From the NCBI RefSeq assembly GCF_010894455.1, contig NZ_JAAIXY010000013.1, forward strand, positions 248,001 through 312,000: a stretch of DNA of 64,000 nucleotides, in the 5' to 3' direction. The translations under genes and the position numbers were made by a program. The DNA is from Myxococcus eversor (lineage in GTDB: Bacteria > Myxococcota > Myxococcia > Myxococcales > Myxococcaceae). A model generated the notes under the pieces. It made no database searches, was not told where the DNA came from, and was given only the letters and a program-made list of their open reading frames with translations. Shown piece by piece: positions 62,033 to 64,000 of this stretch. Numbering within the stretch: position 1 is the stretch's first letter; each line of letters starts with the position of its first letter.

Positions 62033-63250
62033 TCAGTTCCCGCCCCTCGACATCTCCAGCTCCCGGGGCGTGCGCGGCGGCAGCGGGCGCGAGCGCGCGG
62101 GCGGCTCCAATCCCCGGCCCAGCGCCCGCAGCACCAGCCGCAGCGGCGTGGCCTCCTCCACGGCGATGTCCACCGTGCCCGGCAGCCCGTGCTCCATCGG
62201 GATGCCCACCGGCATCTCGTCCACGGACAGCTCCACGCGCACCAGCCCGTCGCGGGCCTCGCTCGCCACCGCCACCACGGTGGCTCGCACCATGCCGAAC
62301 TCCGTCCAGGAGAAGCCCTCCAGCTTCATCCGCGCCCGCTGGCCCGCGCGCACGCGGCCCAGGGCGGTGGCGGGGGACAGCTGCGCGACGACGCGCACGT
62401 CCCCGCCCGCGACGACGGTGGCGATGCGGTCCCCGGCCCTCACCTGCGTGCCCACGCGCACCGAGCTGGTCTCCCCGAGGATGCCGTCCGCGGGCGCCTT
62501 CACCACCCGGCGCTCCAACTCGTCGCGCAGCCGCTCCACGGAGGCGCGCGCCACGTTCTCCCCGGACTCCAGCTCCGCGATCTGCCGTCGCAGCGCCGCG
62601 ACGCGGATGCGCCGCTCGGTGGTCAGCATGGTGCCGTCCATCTTCACGCGCGCCAGCGCCGCGCGCGTGGCCTGCTCCACCGCCTGCGCCCGCTCCAGCT
62701 CCGTGCGCACCCGGCTCCACTCCGACTCACTCACCAGTTGCCGTGAAAAGAGCTGCTCGGTGCTCGTCTTCTCCTCCAGGGCCCGCCGCGCCAGCGCCTC
62801 CGCCTCCGCGAGCCGGGCGCGCGCCTCGTCCACGCCCGCCGCGCCGCGCTCCTGCTGGGACTGCAACGCGCTCTGCTCGGCGTCCAGCTCCGCGCGCGCC
62901 GCCACCAGCTGCGGCCCCACGCCCTGGAGCAGCGCCTCTGCTTCCGCGAGCAGTCGCGCCTCCTGCTCATGCGCCAGTTCGAAGAGCACCTCGCCCGCGG
63001 TGACCTGCCGGTGCAGCTCCACCCGCGTCTTCACCAGCCGCCCCTCCACGGGCGCGTCGACGGCGTAGACCTCCCGGTGCACCTCCAGCCGCGCCTGCAC
63101 GCTGGGCTCGTAGACGGTGATGCGCGCCCTGACGAACCAGCCGCCCCAGACCGCGAACAACCCCACCGGCAACAACCAGAGCGCCGAGCGCCCTCGTCCC
63201 CGTACCAACGCGCGCATGGTGCGCGGGAACATTCCTTCACCAACTCGCAT
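62033..63250 (-). CDS. HlyD-type membrane fusion (periplasmic adaptor) protein
   Basis: 405 aa. A short cytoplasmic tail and one membrane helix (about residues 22-40: WLLPVGLFAVWGGWFV) precede a lipoyl half-motif (VDAPVEGRLVKTRVELHRQV), a long coiled coil of about 150 residues (AEAEALLQG ... EELESG), the second lipoyl half (VKAPADGILGETS) and a beta-barrel. It bridges the exporters and an outer membrane channel; no TolC is encoded in this window. First gene of the operon. The ATG at 63250 follows GAGGTAGG. Confidence 0.88.
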   Translation of the reverse strand: MRVGEGMFPRTMRALVRGRGRSALWLLPVGLFAVWGGWFVRARITVYEPSVQARLEVHREVYAVDAPVEGRLVKTRVELHRQVTAGEVLFELAHEQEARLLAEAEALLQGVGPQLVAARAELDAEQSALQSQQERGAAGVDEARARLAEAEALARRALEEKTSTEQLFSRQLVSESEWSRVRTELERAQAVEQATRAALARVKMDGTMLTTERRIRVAALRRQIAELESGENVARASVERLRDELERRVVKAPADGILGETSSVRVGTQVRAGDRIATVVAGGDVRVVAQLSPATALGRVRAGQRARMKLEGFSWTEFGMVRATVVAVASEARDGLVRVELSVDEMPVGIPMEHGLPGTVDIAVEEATPLRLVLRALGRGLEPPARSRPLPPRTPRELEMSRGGN

Positions 63251-63758
63251 GGACGAAGCCTACCTCATCACAGTTGTTCGACCGACTCCCCGAGCCGCTC
63301 CCGGCGCGTCGCCGGGAACCCGGCGCCATCATCGTCCGACAGGCTGACGGCGAGCCCCCACGCACGTGCGTCACCGCGAACCCGCGGCCCTGCCTGCATG
63401 GCCTTGCTCCCCGCCACGAATGCGCGGCCCTCCCGGACCTGGAGACCTCGCCCCGGTTACGCGCCGCGCCGGCCAGTCAAGGGTTGTCCGGGCGATTCCA
63501 ATGCGCGGGATATGGCAAACCTTCTCATCAGAACATGTTTTAAAGGTATTGCGACGCGCGGCGCAATGCCGCCTCCGCGGAGGCGGAACCGTGAGCCCCT
63601 CCGCGCGTGTCTCACGGTGAAGTGACGCGCCCGGACTTTGTAGAAATGCCCGACCTGGAGGATTTCAAGACCCTGGGTCATTCTCTCGTTTCGAGAAAAT
63701 GGGCGAAATATACAAGTATGCGGATCTAAAGGGGATGGCGGGTTTTTCTGTCGAAGGC
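63251..63758. other. Intergenic region upstream of peptide gene 2
   Basis: 508 bases between the adaptor start and the peptide 2 promoter. The first part must hold the exporter operon promoter, which I cannot place. The second half is AT-rich from about 63500 and carries an 18-base perfect palindrome at 63569-63586 and a TCTCG/CGAGA repeat near 63683-63696. Short open frames are present but none has a ribosome binding site. Confidence 0.5.
63569..63586. repeat. 18-base perfect palindrome
   Basis: CCGCCTCCGCGGAGGCGG reads the same on both strands. It could be a regulator site or a tight hairpin. It lies 190 bases before the peptide 2 promoter. Confidence 0.7.
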
Positions 63759-63787
63759 TTGACTCCGATTTTTCACCGATTTTTAAT
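63759..63787 (+). promoter_or_regulatory. Promoter of second peptide gene
   Basis: -35 TTGACT (63759-63764), 17-base spacer, -10 TTTAAT (63782-63787), then 73 bases to the ATG. The GGCTTGACTC and TTTCAC elements and both distances equal those of the promoter at 56817, so the two genes are likely expressed together. Confidence 0.7.
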
Positions 63788-63860
63788 GATTCTACTCCTG
63801 GTGTGTATGGGCTCGTCCCTTGCCGCCGGGAGACAACGTGGTCTCACCGGGAGCAAACAC

Positions 63861-63950
63861 ATGAAGATCAAGACCAAGGTTCGTGGCGGTCCCCGTGGCT
63901 GTGGTCTCAACGGCACGGTGTTCTATTACGAGGACGTGCTCCTCCCGTAG
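63861..63950 (+). CDS. Small precursor peptide 2 of C39-exporter system
   Basis: 29 aa, paralogue of the 26-aa peptide at 56919: MKIKTKVRGG then PRGCGLNGTV, with a divergent hydrophobic end FYYEDVLLP. Identical positions include Gly9-Gly10, Pro11, Arg12, Gly13, Cys14, Gly15, Gly18, Thr19, Val20 and Tyr23. The ATG follows GGGAG at 7 bases. A frame running in from 63699 is open but is not conserved in the other copy and crosses the promoter, so the short start is right. Predicted to be cut after Gly10 and exported by the adjacent ABC1/ABC2/adaptor operon. The two tails differ most, as expected for products with distinct activity. Confidence 0.82.
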   Translation: MKIKTKVRGGPRGCGLNGTVFYYEDVLLP

Positions 63951-63957
63951 TCCTCAT

Positions 63958-63979
63958 CCGGGCTGATATCCGCCCGGAA
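63958..63979 (+). terminator. Hairpin after peptide gene 2
   Basis: TCCGGGC (63958-63964) pairs with GCCCGGA (63973-63979) around an 8-base loop, 7 bases after the stop codon. No U-run is visible before the window ends. Confidence 0.5.
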
Positions 63980-64000
63980 TGGACACAAAGTCGCCAGCGG

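Overview
The window is high-GC DNA with the gene content of a myxobacterium (Myxococcus/Corallococcus/Stigmatella-like, order Myxococcales). The basis is the very strong GC3 bias, the many lipoproteins, a TonB receptor with its own TonB-like domain, a lipoprotein nuclease toxin with a probable Imm52-type immunity partner, bacterial lipoxygenases and a sterol pathway. No rRNA, tRNA, CRISPR array, integrase or insertion sequence was seen. The first gene is cut by the window edge, and the last peptide gene lies 50 bases from the right edge.

Layout. 0-6 kb: a partial gene, a leucine-rich-repeat protein, a FUSC-family membrane protein and an unrecognised protein. 6-12 kb: an iron-uptake block made of a Fur-box operon (two small membrane proteins, a PepSY protein, a surface lipoprotein) convergent with a TonB-dependent receptor. 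12-19 kb: an oxylipin-like locus, with a lipoxygenase-P450-fatty acid desaturase operon divergent from a second, different lipoxygenase. 18.8-20.5 kb: a lipoprotein nuclease toxin and its probable immunity protein. 20.6-30 kb: a sterol block with class II HMG-CoA reductase, MMPL transporter, GT21-like glycosyltransferase, squalene monooxygenase, squalene synthase and an oxidosqualene cyclase carrying the cycloartenol-synthase residues. 30-50 kb: mostly solitary metabolic and regulatory genes (MocR, cupin, PoxB, a YCII/DGPF protein near an ECF42-type sigma factor with rarA between, GH43, PH-domain protein, ALDH7 with a LysR, EamA exporter, RNase HI). 50-55 kb: two di-heme c-type enzymes around a Fur-box intergenic region.

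54.9-64 kb holds the most unusual locus. Two tiny paralogous peptides (26 and 29 aa; shared start MKIKxKVRGGPRGCG) flank an operon for an HlyD-type adaptor, an ABC exporter with an intact C39 double-glycine peptidase, and a second exporter subunit whose N-terminus lacks the catalytic cysteine. Both peptide genes have a TTGACT promoter with a 17-bp spacer and exactly 73 nt from the -10 box to the ATG. A 599-aa protein of no recognised family, with a possible RRE/PqqD-like N-terminus, sits just upstream of the first peptide. I read this as a candidate undescribed RiPP or secreted-peptide system: the 599-aa protein would bind or modify the peptide, and the C39 exporter would cut after the Gly-Gly and secrete the product. 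The modification chemistry is unknown.
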